This document shows positions 16,404 through 22,611 of a stretch of 29,164 bases of DNA, piece after piece; the stretch's first letter is position 1, and the number at the start of each line of letters is the position of its first letter. The translations under genes and the position numbers were made by a program. This DNA is from a virus. The notes under the pieces were generated by a model that was not told the DNA's origin, made no database searches, and was given only the letters and a program-made list of their open reading frames with translations. The stretch is from the IMG/VR virus record IMGVR_UViG_3300048017_000077, positions 1-29,164 of that record, one strand, 5' to 3'.

Positions 16404-17975
16404 TTAGAAACCTTCTCTTAAGATTGTCGTACTGGGTTCATAGTAAAGGGAACCTGCATCCCCAAGTTTTGCGAAGGGTCTGTTCTTTGAAACCTTGAAG
16501 TGGGTAGTGTTCTGCTCCACTTCATCTTCACTCTCAACATCCCTAGCAATCTCCAAGCAGATGATAGCTTCTTCTTCCAATGCACCAGCATACTTAGTGC
16601 GTCCATCATCGTTGACCTGAGAGATGAAGATCACACCGATGTTCAACTCCTTGGAAAGCTGTGCCATCTGTGCGCCCAGTGAGGTAAGCGTTGAGGTTGC
16701 CCCATCCACACCAGCATTGGATAGGTAGGCTAGACGCTGCACATGGTCAATGAACAAATACCCTGCACCATACACAGACGCAGCCATACGCACATACTCA
16801 AGCAGCTTCATGGGGTCATCATGCACCCGCATCTCGAAGATGATTGTACGCTCTGCTTTGGTGGCTTTCTGTGCAGCCTTGATGACATCCTCTTCGGTGA
16901 CCCCGTTATCACGAGCATCATCCTTTGTCCGCACGTTAACACCCAACTCATAGGTAGCCATAGCACGATAGGTTGTGGACTTCATCTCTTCCATGTGTAG
17001 CAGGGCAATGCGTTCATCAGGGTCAGCCAGCATAGCCATCTCGAAGAAGCGCACAACCTCTGTCTTACCCATGCCACGGGGTGCTTTGATGAAAGTCAGG
17101 CCACCCTTGACCAAGCCACGACACTTCTCGTCGATGCCAGCATGACCAGTTGGGACATAGCTGTATGGGTTCTCCTTGCGGATAGCCTCGTCAACTGCAT
17201 CATCAGAGCAGAAGAAGTTGTCTGGCGTATAGCGTTGTGGTTTAACCGCTGCCCACTTGAGGGTGTCACCAGCACCAGCCATTAGGAACTCATTGGCATC
17301 CTTATACTGGGACATAGGGACATACCAGAAGTTCTTAGGGAAGGCTGCATATAGAACCTCTGCTGCCCTACGCCCTGCTTCATCAAGCTCACCAGCATAG
17401 ATGATGTCCTGAAATGTGGACAGATACTTGTAGTTCTTCTTGATGAACTTGTCACCAATGCTGGCACTGGGTAGTGACTTGACTGGATAGGTCTTGCCTA
17501 AGATTTGATACAAGGATGCAGCATCAAACTCTCCCTCGGTGATAAAGATTTTCTTTGACGTTCCAGCATTGAAGTCAGGACCAAATAGATCATCAAAGGG
17601 TTTACCCCTCTCCTTCGTCCAGAATACCTTCTCGTCATAGCCACGATACTTGACGTTATCTGTATGCTTGAACGCATAGCGCACAGGCTTACCGTCAGCA
17701 CTAAGCTGTAGTTGGATGCCATACAGCTTGCATACGTCTGGGTCAATGCCCCTGATCTCGTCATAGGTAGACCCTGAGATTGGGACAGACTTAATATCAA
17801 CTTGCTCTTTCACGGGATACCTCTCTCTGGCCCAAGCCTTTAACCCTCTCATACCTTTAGGTGGGTAGCTACTGTTACACGAGTAGCACTTACCAAACCC
17901 GCTGTCGTTCCAAGCAAATGCGTCAGAACTCTTACACGCCTCGAAGGGACATGCCTGATGGGGATGCTCTCCCAA
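16404..17975 (-). CDS. bifunctional primase-helicase (T7 gp4-like)
   Basis: A 523-residue primase-helicase. A zinc site (C9, C14, C30, C33) opens the primase, followed by TOPRIM elements KIFITEGEFDAA (142-153) and AGELDEAG (194-201). The helicase has Walker A APRGMGKT (298-305), Walker B GYLFIDHVQRL and a RecA core. The C-terminus ends in Phe, as in T7 gp4 where it contacts the polymerase. The start is TTG at 17973-17975: an in-frame TAA directly precedes it, AAGGAGAAGG lies just upstream, and later Mets would remove the zinc site. The TOPRIM DxD reads E-L-D here. Confidence 0.95.
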   Translation of the reverse strand: MGEHPHQACPFEACKSSDAFAWNDSGFGKCYSCNSSYPPKGMRGLKAWARERYPVKEQVDIKSVPISGSTYDEIRGIDPDVCKLYGIQLQLSADGKPVRYAFKHTDNVKYRGYDEKVFWTKERGKPFDDLFGPDFNAGTSKKIFITEGEFDAASLYQILGKTYPVKSLPSASIGDKFIKKNYKYLSTFQDIIYAGELDEAGRRAAEVLYAAFPKNFWYVPMSQYKDANEFLMAGAGDTLKWAAVKPQRYTPDNFFCSDDAVDEAIRKENPYSYVPTGHAGIDEKCRGLVKGGLTFIKAPRGMGKTEVVRFFEMAMLADPDERIALLHMEEMKSTTYRAMATYELGVNVRTKDDARDNGVTEEDVIKAAQKATKAERTIIFEMRVHDDPMKLLEYVRMAASVYGAGYLFIDHVQRLAYLSNAGVDGATSTLTSLGAQMAQLSKELNIGVIFISQVNDDGRTKYAGALEEEAIICLEIARDVESEDEVEQNTTHFKVSKNRPFAKLGDAGSLYYEPSTTILREGF

Positions 17976-17987
17976 TTACCTTCTCCT

Positions 17988-18194
17988 TTAGTATCCGCTT
18001 GGAAGCCCATAGAAATCTACGAGATTCTTGTGTGATCTCTTCATGGCCTTAAGGTCTTTCTTTGTCCAAAAATCTGGTGACTTCCCAAAAATTTCTTTAC
18101 GCTCCTCTACTTCCTCTATTAGTTCTGCGAAGAGTTCAATAGCAATCTGTGCCTTCTGTTCAGCATCAAGTCCACGCCAGTTTACTTCAGTCAT
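17988..18194 (-). CDS. hypothetical protein, 68 aa
   Basis: A 68-residue helical protein (MTEVNWRGLDAEQKAQIAIE, then a Glu-rich helix LFAELIEEVEERKE). ATG 18192-18194 has AGGAGAAAGCT in front and overlaps the ThyX end by 8 nt; the stop lies 12 nt before the primase TTG. No family recognised. A replisome accessory role is possible from position only. Confidence 0.75.
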   Translation of the reverse strand: MTEVNWRGLDAEQKAQIAIELFAELIEEVEERKEIFGKSPDFWTKKDLKAMKRSHKNLVDFYGLPSGY

Positions 18195-18897
18195 AGCTTT
18201 CTCCTGTTAATGCTACCCAACTTACGGGAAATAGGGGTTTGATGATGTCACCTACCATATGAGCAAGGTCTTGAATCTCTTTCTGTGCATGAGGATCGGT
18301 TCGCTTATTGAAGAAGTTGGCATAGGCATAGAGAGAGCCTGTCCAAATCCACTGGACCTCACAGCCTTGGGGGAGAACAAAGCGGGCCTGTTCAGGACAC
18401 ACACCGTCAGCAATCATAGTCTCGTATAACTTGATGGCTTCGAGACACACCCGCTCGTATTGACCAAGCCAGTGATCACTCTTAGGGTGGACATCCCCAC
18501 TACCCTGCTTGATTGAACCCTCAGGCTTAGCTCGGAAAGTGTCAGGTAAGAACAAGACTGGCGTTGTGTTGATGTATCGACGGCTCTCTTCGTTCTCAAC
18601 AAACCCCTGCTTGTGCTTAAAGCACTGTGTTCTGATTGGTATAGGGGCTTGTATCCGTAGCTTGATGTATGAGTGTGCGTAGGGTGTCCAGTGATCATGC
18701 TTGGCGAGGTAACGGATCAACTTTGCATCTGATTCTGACAAGTGTGGACCTAAGGAAAGATCATAGGTCAATCCGTAATCATCCGTGACTGTCTCACGGG
18801 GATACTCCCAGTCACTCTTTTTGGAGAAGCTAACTCTTGCATCATTAACAACGCTGAGGTCTGAACCCATGTGGTCGATGTAAGTAGCTACAATCAT
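18187..18897 (-). CDS. thyX: flavin-dependent thymidylate synthase ThyX
   Basis: A 236-residue ThyX that methylates dUMP to dTMP with FAD. The signature (normally RHRxxSxNExSxRY) appears as FKHKQGFVENEESRRY, and the second conserved block is CPEQARFVLPQGCEVQWIWT. An Arg/His-rich region near FFNKRTDPHAQKEI fits the C-terminal part of the family. The start is ATG 18895-18897, overlapping the upstream stop as ATGA; a longer frame to 18966 has no support. With the class II reductase and MazG it supplies dTTP and a clean nucleotide pool. Confidence 0.94.
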   Translation of the reverse strand: MIVATYIDHMGSDLSVVNDARVSFSKKSDWEYPRETVTDDYGLTYDLSLGPHLSESDAKLIRYLAKHDHWTPYAHSYIKLRIQAPIPIRTQCFKHKQGFVENEESRRYINTTPVLFLPDTFRAKPEGSIKQGSGDVHPKSDHWLGQYERVCLEAIKLYETMIADGVCPEQARFVLPQGCEVQWIWTGSLYAYANFFNKRTDPHAQKEIQDLAHMVGDIIKPLFPVSWVALTGESYD

Positions 18898-19121
18898 TCC
18901 CAGAAATCCTTCGGGCAGGTTAGGAATGTTACAAGGAATAGTAGAGGTCCACCTATTAGACCACATAGGAAGACTGGGATATCGCCTACATCATAGATAG
19001 GGTCAGACTCCTTGAACAATCTAGGGTAATCCCTAATCAGTGACCGTCTGATTGCAAAGATCGCATGGAAAGCACCAGCTATCCCAAGAAGTTCCCACAC
19101 GATAATAATAAACCAGATCAT
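18894..19121 (-). CDS. small membrane protein, two to three TM segments
   Basis: A 75-residue protein starting MIWFIIIVWELLGIAGAF at ATG 19119-19121. It overlaps the upstream stop as ATGA, with AGGGAG 8 nt before it; earlier Mets lack a site. A first membrane helix (residues 1-20), a charged loop (RRSLIRDYPRLFKESDP) and a hydrophobic C-terminal half (VFLCGLIGGPLLFLVTFLTC) are visible. It is coupled to ThyX. Function unknown; holin-like topology is conceivable but unproven. Confidence 0.75.
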   Translation of the reverse strand: MIWFIIIVWELLGIAGAFHAIFAIRRSLIRDYPRLFKESDPIYDVGDIPVFLCGLIGGPLLFLVTFLTCPKDFWE

Positions 19122-19417
19122 TCCTTCAACTCCCTCATTAAGAATAACGCCCCTGCTCTGCACATCGGTGGATAGTCCAACTCTTTTAGTCTGTATATAC
19201 TGCCAGCCATTAAGTCGTCTACCTCAATCAAATGCTTGTGACTATGCTCTACCTTATCCCACTTTAGCAGCAACTCCTTTGATAGAGCATCGTAGTATTC
19301 ATCAGAGAACATACTCTCGTTCTTATGGTAATACAAGTAGCTTGCCATAAGAAACCAAGGGATCATAAGGTTTGGCTTCTCTGCGATAAACTCTTGGGCT
19401 TTCTTGTCTAGGTTCAT
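19118..19417 (-). CDS. hypothetical protein, 99 aa, resembles a DNA-ligase N-terminal helix pair
   Basis: A 99-residue helical protein. The segment YYHKNESMFSDEYYDALSKE resembles the Ia region of NAD-dependent DNA ligases (aromatic pair, then SDxEYDxLxxEL). No adenylation domain follows, so this is not a ligase by itself. It could be a stand-alone NMN-binding-like helical fold. ATG overlaps the zinc-ribbon stop as ATGA, and AAGGGGG precedes it. Function unknown. Confidence 0.75.
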   Translation of the reverse strand: MNLDKKAQEFIAEKPNLMIPWFLMASYLYYHKNESMFSDEYYDALSKELLLKWDKVEHSHKHLIEVDDLMAGSIYRLKELDYPPMCRAGALFLMRELKE

Positions 19418-19668
19418 GTGGCCCCCTTCGTAACACTGCGCCCACAGTCAGGGCATTTCCAACACACAGCAACTTCACCCGTCCCGCCCGCAGAGAAGGT
19501 GCTTGAGTAGCCATCCCCTGCGAAGTCCTCCATGCCACCCACGAGGGTTTGCTTTGTGTAGATACCCTCGGTCATCTTCGTATTACACTTACGGCACACC
19601 ATGTCCACTGGTTGGGAAAGTGGTTGAAAGGGTACAAGGGGATACTTGGGATAGGTGATGTATGTCAT
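19414..19668 (-). CDS. zinc-ribbon protein, 84 aa
   Basis: An 84-residue protein with two CxxC knuckles, MVCRKCNTKM (C25, C28) and CWKCPDCGRS near the end, separated by a Gly/Ser/Thr-rich loop. This is a plausible zinc ribbon. Such small proteins often bind nucleic acid or RNA polymerase; no specific family is recognised. ATG overlaps the upstream 47-aa gene as TGATG, and the stop overlaps the next ATG as ATGA. Confidence 0.75.
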   Translation of the reverse strand: MTYITYPKYPLVPFQPLSQPVDMVCRKCNTKMTEGIYTKQTLVGGMEDFAGDGYSSTFSAGGTGEVAVCWKCPDCGRSVTKGAT

Positions 19669-19811
19669 CAGAATGGAACCTCTCTAGTTACAGGATCACG
19701 GGGATCGTTGAAGGGAATCTTGTTTGGTGGCGGTGGGTTGTTGGCCTCAGGCTTCTTTGCTGGGGATAGGCCAAGCTCTCTTAGGTGTTGCTCTAGGGTA
19801 AATTTCTCCAT
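19668..19811 (-). CDS. small Pro-rich protein, 47 aa
   Basis: A 47-residue frame filling the gap between two coupled genes (start 1 nt after the upstream stop, stop overlapping the next ATG as TGATG). It begins with a helix (MEKFTLEQHLRELGLSPAKK) and continues Pro-rich and probably disordered (NNPPPPNKIPFNDPRDP). The site in front is weak, so translation probably depends on coupling. No family recognised. Confidence 0.65.
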   Translation of the reverse strand: MEKFTLEQHLRELGLSPAKKPEANNPPPPNKIPFNDPRDPVTREVPF

Positions 19812-19812
19812 G

Positions 19813-20040
19813 TCACTCAATCCGAAATGCAACGAAGTCTTCTGGCTTGAACATTAAGGTCCAGAAAGATACGTGCCGACCACCCTGATCAATCGTATCG
19901 AAGATATCATTGACAATATCCTCTAGCTTACTGATGTCATCCATAAGGATAGGTGTCAGCAATACCCAGCCAGCTTGGCTACGGGGGAGGCCATACAGGT
20001 GCTTGGTGATTACCTCTGGCATAACTTTTAAGTCTGTCAT
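19813..20040 (-). CDS. hypothetical protein, 75 aa
   Basis: A 75-residue protein starting MTDLKVMPEVITKHLYG at ATG 20038-20040, one base after the stop of the upstream gene. A longer frame to 20100 only reads through that gene. The centre holds an acidic helix (MDDISKLEDIVNDIFDTI) and the end is aromatic (FWTLMFKPEDFVAFRIE). No family recognised. Confidence 0.7.
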   Translation of the reverse strand: MTDLKVMPEVITKHLYGLPRSQAGWVLLTPILMDDISKLEDIVNDIFDTIDQGGRHVSFWTLMFKPEDFVAFRIE

Positions 20041-20041
20041 G

Positions 20042-20251
20042 TTACCATTTCTTTCTTGTTTTCCAATAGGCCCAACACTCCATGCAGTGATTCTCACCAA
20101 AGAAGTAGTCGATCACTACGCATAGATTGGGCAGGTCATTACGCTGCCACTCATAATTCCTAGCACTGAATGTCTGATTATTGTCACCACCAAGGATAAC
20201 ATTAAGTAAGACGCTCAGTGCAACAATGATACGATGGAAGTAGCGATACAT
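20042..20251 (-). CDS. conserved phage protein, 69 aa, N-terminal TM
   Basis: A 69-residue protein with an N-terminal membrane helix (RIIVALSVLLNVILGG) followed by NQTFSARNYEWQRNDLPNL and a C-terminal HCMECWAYWKTRKK. I recognise the pattern from many phages (G-G, then TFSAR and HC...W), where it is of unknown function. It may be an inner-membrane protein with a cytoplasmic tail. ATG overlaps the integrase stop as TGATG. Confidence 0.75.
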   Translation of the reverse strand: MYRYFHRIIVALSVLLNVILGGDNNQTFSARNYEWQRNDLPNLCVVIDYFFGENHCMECWAYWKTRKKW

Positions 20252-21330
20252 CAGGTCTTGTTCCCCTTTCGGATACCTTGTGCTGTCTTAGCACCGTTGT
20301 ATGTGTGCCTCATGTATGGGTTGAGGCTGCTGATGTTCTTATGCCCGGTCACTTGCATAATTCCAGTACTATCCACGCCCGCTGCCACGAACTCATTGAT
20401 AGCTGTCTTACGCAAGTGACCTATCTTCAAATCTTCTGGTAGCCCACACGCCACCTTGATAGAGCGAAGTATAGGACCAAAGTATACTGGTGTCAACGGA
20501 ACATAAGCTCCATCAGCTATACGATGGTGTGGGACCACTAGCTTTTGGAAACCCCAGTCATCTTGTTGCTGCTTGAGCATACTCAACAGGGGTTCATCAA
20601 TAGGTAGGAATACCTCAGCCCCACGCTTGGACTGCTTGATGGACACCCTAGCCGCAGCTAGGTCAACCCTGTCCCATGTCAGGTGGCAGATGTCAGTAGG
20701 TCGCTGCGCCCACTCGTAGCACATCATCACGAGAAGCCCTACGTTTCTCCATTTGAAATCCTTGAAGGCTGTCTCAAGGAACAACTCAACCTGATCTTGT
20801 TTCCAGATGGGTGTCACTGGTTCATGCTTGAGTTTCTTAACCTTGCCCATTGGGTTATCGTTCACAAGGTCTAGTGATCTGGCATAGTTTAGCACCACAG
20901 AGAATAGCCTAGCACGTTCATTGGCCTTAGCCACAGAGTGTTCAGATACCCACAGCTCATACGCCTCGTGGCACAGCTTGGCGGTCAGCTTGTTGATAGG
21001 TAGATCACCCACCCACATGCCCGAAACCTTAAGTAACTCAGTCTCATATTTGATCTGAGAACTACTAGCAAGGGAAGCATACTGCTTGGACAACAGGTAG
21101 TAGTTGATGATGTGTTTGACCTTAGACGTTGGCCCTACATTACCCTCTTTGATATAACCTTTACGGTATGCTGCTATCTTTTCGAGTAGTCTAGGTATCT
21201 CATAACGTGCAGCCCTACCATCCTCAAAGGTCTGAGAGCTAACGACACCAGCCTTCCTGACTTCCTCTGGTGGACTAAACCTATAGACAGTTGACCCATC
21301 CTTTAGGGTAACCTTCTTTGTATACTTCAT
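20251..21330 (-). CDS. int: tyrosine-family site-specific integrase
   Basis: A 359-residue tyrosine recombinase. The catalytic residues are Arg210 (EWAQRPTDICHLTW), Lys235 (KQSKRG), His305-Leu-Arg307 (IGHLRKTA), His330 (VTGHKN) and nucleophile Tyr339 (NPYMRH). Residues 60-165 match a core-binding SAM-like domain. The N-terminal 50 residues read as an arm-binding or DUF4102-like strand region (KYTKKVTLKDGSTVYRFSPP). GAAAGGATTACC precedes the ATG, and the upstream 112-nt gap holds palindromes. It implies lysogeny or another recombination role in a phage whose replisome is T7-like; no repressor is visible here. Confidence 0.94.
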   Translation of the reverse strand: MKYTKKVTLKDGSTVYRFSPPEEVRKAGVVSSQTFEDGRAARYEIPRLLEKIAAYRKGYIKEGNVGPTSKVKHIINYYLLSKQYASLASSSQIKYETELLKVSGMWVGDLPINKLTAKLCHEAYELWVSEHSVAKANERARLFSVVLNYARSLDLVNDNPMGKVKKLKHEPVTPIWKQDQVELFLETAFKDFKWRNVGLLVMMCYEWAQRPTDICHLTWDRVDLAAARVSIKQSKRGAEVFLPIDEPLLSMLKQQQDDWGFQKLVVPHHRIADGAYVPLTPVYFGPILRSIKVACGLPEDLKIGHLRKTAINEFVAAGVDSTGIMQVTGHKNISSLNPYMRHTYNGAKTAQGIRKGNKT

Positions 21331-21442
21331 GGTAATCCTTTCTGTGTGAGGGTAGCACTTGCATAAGTCATCATCATGTGCTACCCTCTATCTCTTTATG
21401 TATTACTTAAGTTATTATCTCTTAAGAGATATAATACTTAAG
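21331..21442 (-). promoter_or_regulatory. integrase leader with 11-bp inverted repeat and CTTAAG palindromes
   Basis: This AT-rich gap separates integrase from its upstream neighbour. An 11-bp perfect inverted repeat, GAGGGTAGCAC (21348-21358) and GTGCTACCCTC (21378-21388), flanks 19 nt. Next come three palindromes spaced about 15-16 bp: ACTTAAGT (21405-21412), ATCTCTTAAGAGAT (21417-21430) and ACTTAAGT (21436-21443). TATAAT-like stretches overlap the palindromes. The layout fits an operator/promoter for int, and the inverted repeat could be part of attP. Both are inference. Confidence 0.6.
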
Positions 21443-21652
21443 TTAAACATAAGGTGTCTCTTTAGGCATAATCATAGAGAGAACCTTATCTGTGTGTAGT
21501 ATCTCACCACTTGCGTCTTGCACTGCATGGTAGATGGTGATACTATTACCCTCTAGGCTTTCTTCTCTGCCAAAGGAGACAGCCTCAGCCAACCCATCAA
21601 GGACTGACCTAGCTACCACACCTACTTCATCTCTCACGATAACACTATACAT
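21443..21652 (-). CDS. hypothetical protein, 69 aa
   Basis: A 69-residue protein (MYSVIVRDEVGVVARSVLDG), mixed alpha/beta, with no family recognised. ATG 21650-21652 has only a weak purine stretch (AGAAAG) before it. The start lies 9 nt after the stop of a 23-aa peptide gene. Its stop codon overlaps the last of three CTTAAG palindromes, so any regulator bound there also covers the end of this gene. Confidence 0.65.
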   Translation of the reverse strand: MYSVIVRDEVGVVARSVLDGLAEAVSFGREESLEGNSITIYHAVQDASGEILHTDKVLSMIMPKETPYV

Positions 21653-21661
21653 CTTTCTGTC

Positions 21662-21733
21662 CTATGCAAAGATCATCAGGAACACTGCTGCAAAGAATAG
21701 TATCCCTAGCACTTCTGGGAGGATTGCCAGCAT
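21662..21733 (-). CDS. tiny transmembrane peptide, 23 aa
   Basis: A 23-codon frame whose ATG shares a base with the stop of the rIIB-like gene (TAATG). Nearly the whole peptide is one hydrophobic helix (it starts MLAILPEVLGILFF and ends FLMIFA) with no charged residue except one Glu. No ribosome binding site is visible, so it would be translated by re-initiation after rIIB. It could also be chance. Its position filling the gap between rIIB and the 69-aa gene supports it. Possible membrane-associated partner of the rII proteins. Confidence 0.5.
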   Translation of the reverse strand: MLAILPEVLGILFFAAVFLMIFA

Positions 21734-22602
21734 TAATTCACACACCAGCAGTCTGGATCACCACACTCATCGGTATCAGTATCATCATCATCCCAGAAGT
21801 CAGTATCTTCCTCATCAGGGTAGTTGAAGTCATCCTCAAGATCAGGGTAGTAATCCCCATACATCTCACTATCAAGGATTTCTGGGATACGTGCTGGCTC
21901 AATCTCTTCGACCACCTTATACTCACACACCCGCATCTTAGCAAAGTTGTAGTCGTAGGGAACCGCAACCACATTGGCAGGGTTAACCTCAACCACCACC
22001 GTGCGGGACTTGGATGCGTCAGCGAAGTGGGTCAGATATTGATCAGCACAAACATGTAAGCCAGAGGAACAGGTGTGCTGTGGGTCGTCGTCAACCTTCG
22101 CACGGTCCATCTGAACCACAGTGCCTACGCTGTTGTCCATAGTCCCAGAGTGAATGTCTTTCCAGTCCTGACGGATACGCTTGAAGGCAATGAAGTTACC
22201 CTCAGGTGTAATCGGTGCGTTGAAGTTCTCCAAGAAACCAAACAGACATTCCCGTGAACGGAAGGATGAGTTGAGCATCAGCTTCTCAAGGAACTTGACC
22301 CACGGGGTAGCATCGAAGCCATTGTCCAGCAGGTTCAACAGCTTGTTGGTCAAGGCATTGTTAAGCTCTTTATTCTCATAATAGACCGTGCCGTGGATGA
22401 TCTCGACCTTAGAGCCAGCAGCAGAGTCACGGATGTTTTGTTCACGGTCTGCCAACTTGACGATCTTCACAGGGTCATGCTCGGACCCTCGAAGGTGTTC
22501 ACACAGCAGGTCGAAGTTCTTATGTCCAGCTAGGACAGTGAGCATCTTACCACCAGCAAAGACGGTGATGCTATCGGGGGAGAGGGTGTATGGAATACGC
22601 AT
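21733..22602 (-). CDS. rIIB: rIIB-like protein
   Basis: A 289-residue protein resembling phage rIIB. The N-terminus has MRIPYTLSPDSITVF, and a central block has DNGFDATPWVKFLEKLM, PITPEGNFIAFKRIRQDW and HTCSSGLHVCADQYL, which are rIIB hallmarks. The C-terminus is a long acidic tail (YYPDLEDDFNYPDEEDTD) with a final Cys pair. AAGGAGCAACC precedes the ATG, 9 nt after the rIIA stop. In T4 rIIA and rIIB protect against exclusion by prophages such as lambda Rex; the mechanism is not fully known. The paired order supports the call. Confidence 0.88.
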   Translation of the reverse strand: MRIPYTLSPDSITVFAGGKMLTVLAGHKNFDLLCEHLRGSEHDPVKIVKLADREQNIRDSAAGSKVEIIHGTVYYENKELNNALTNKLLNLLDNGFDATPWVKFLEKLMLNSSFRSRECLFGFLENFNAPITPEGNFIAFKRIRQDWKDIHSGTMDNSVGTVVQMDRAKVDDDPQHTCSSGLHVCADQYLTHFADASKSRTVVVEVNPANVVAVPYDYNFAKMRVCEYKVVEEIEPARIPEILDSEMYGDYYPDLEDDFNYPDEEDTDFWDDDDTDTDECGDPDCWCVN

Positions 22603-22611
22603 GGTTGCTCC

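Noticed and set aside
19118-19417. DNA ligase
   Set aside because: Only a helix resembling the NAD-ligase Ia region is seen; no adenylation KxDG motif or OB-fold follows.
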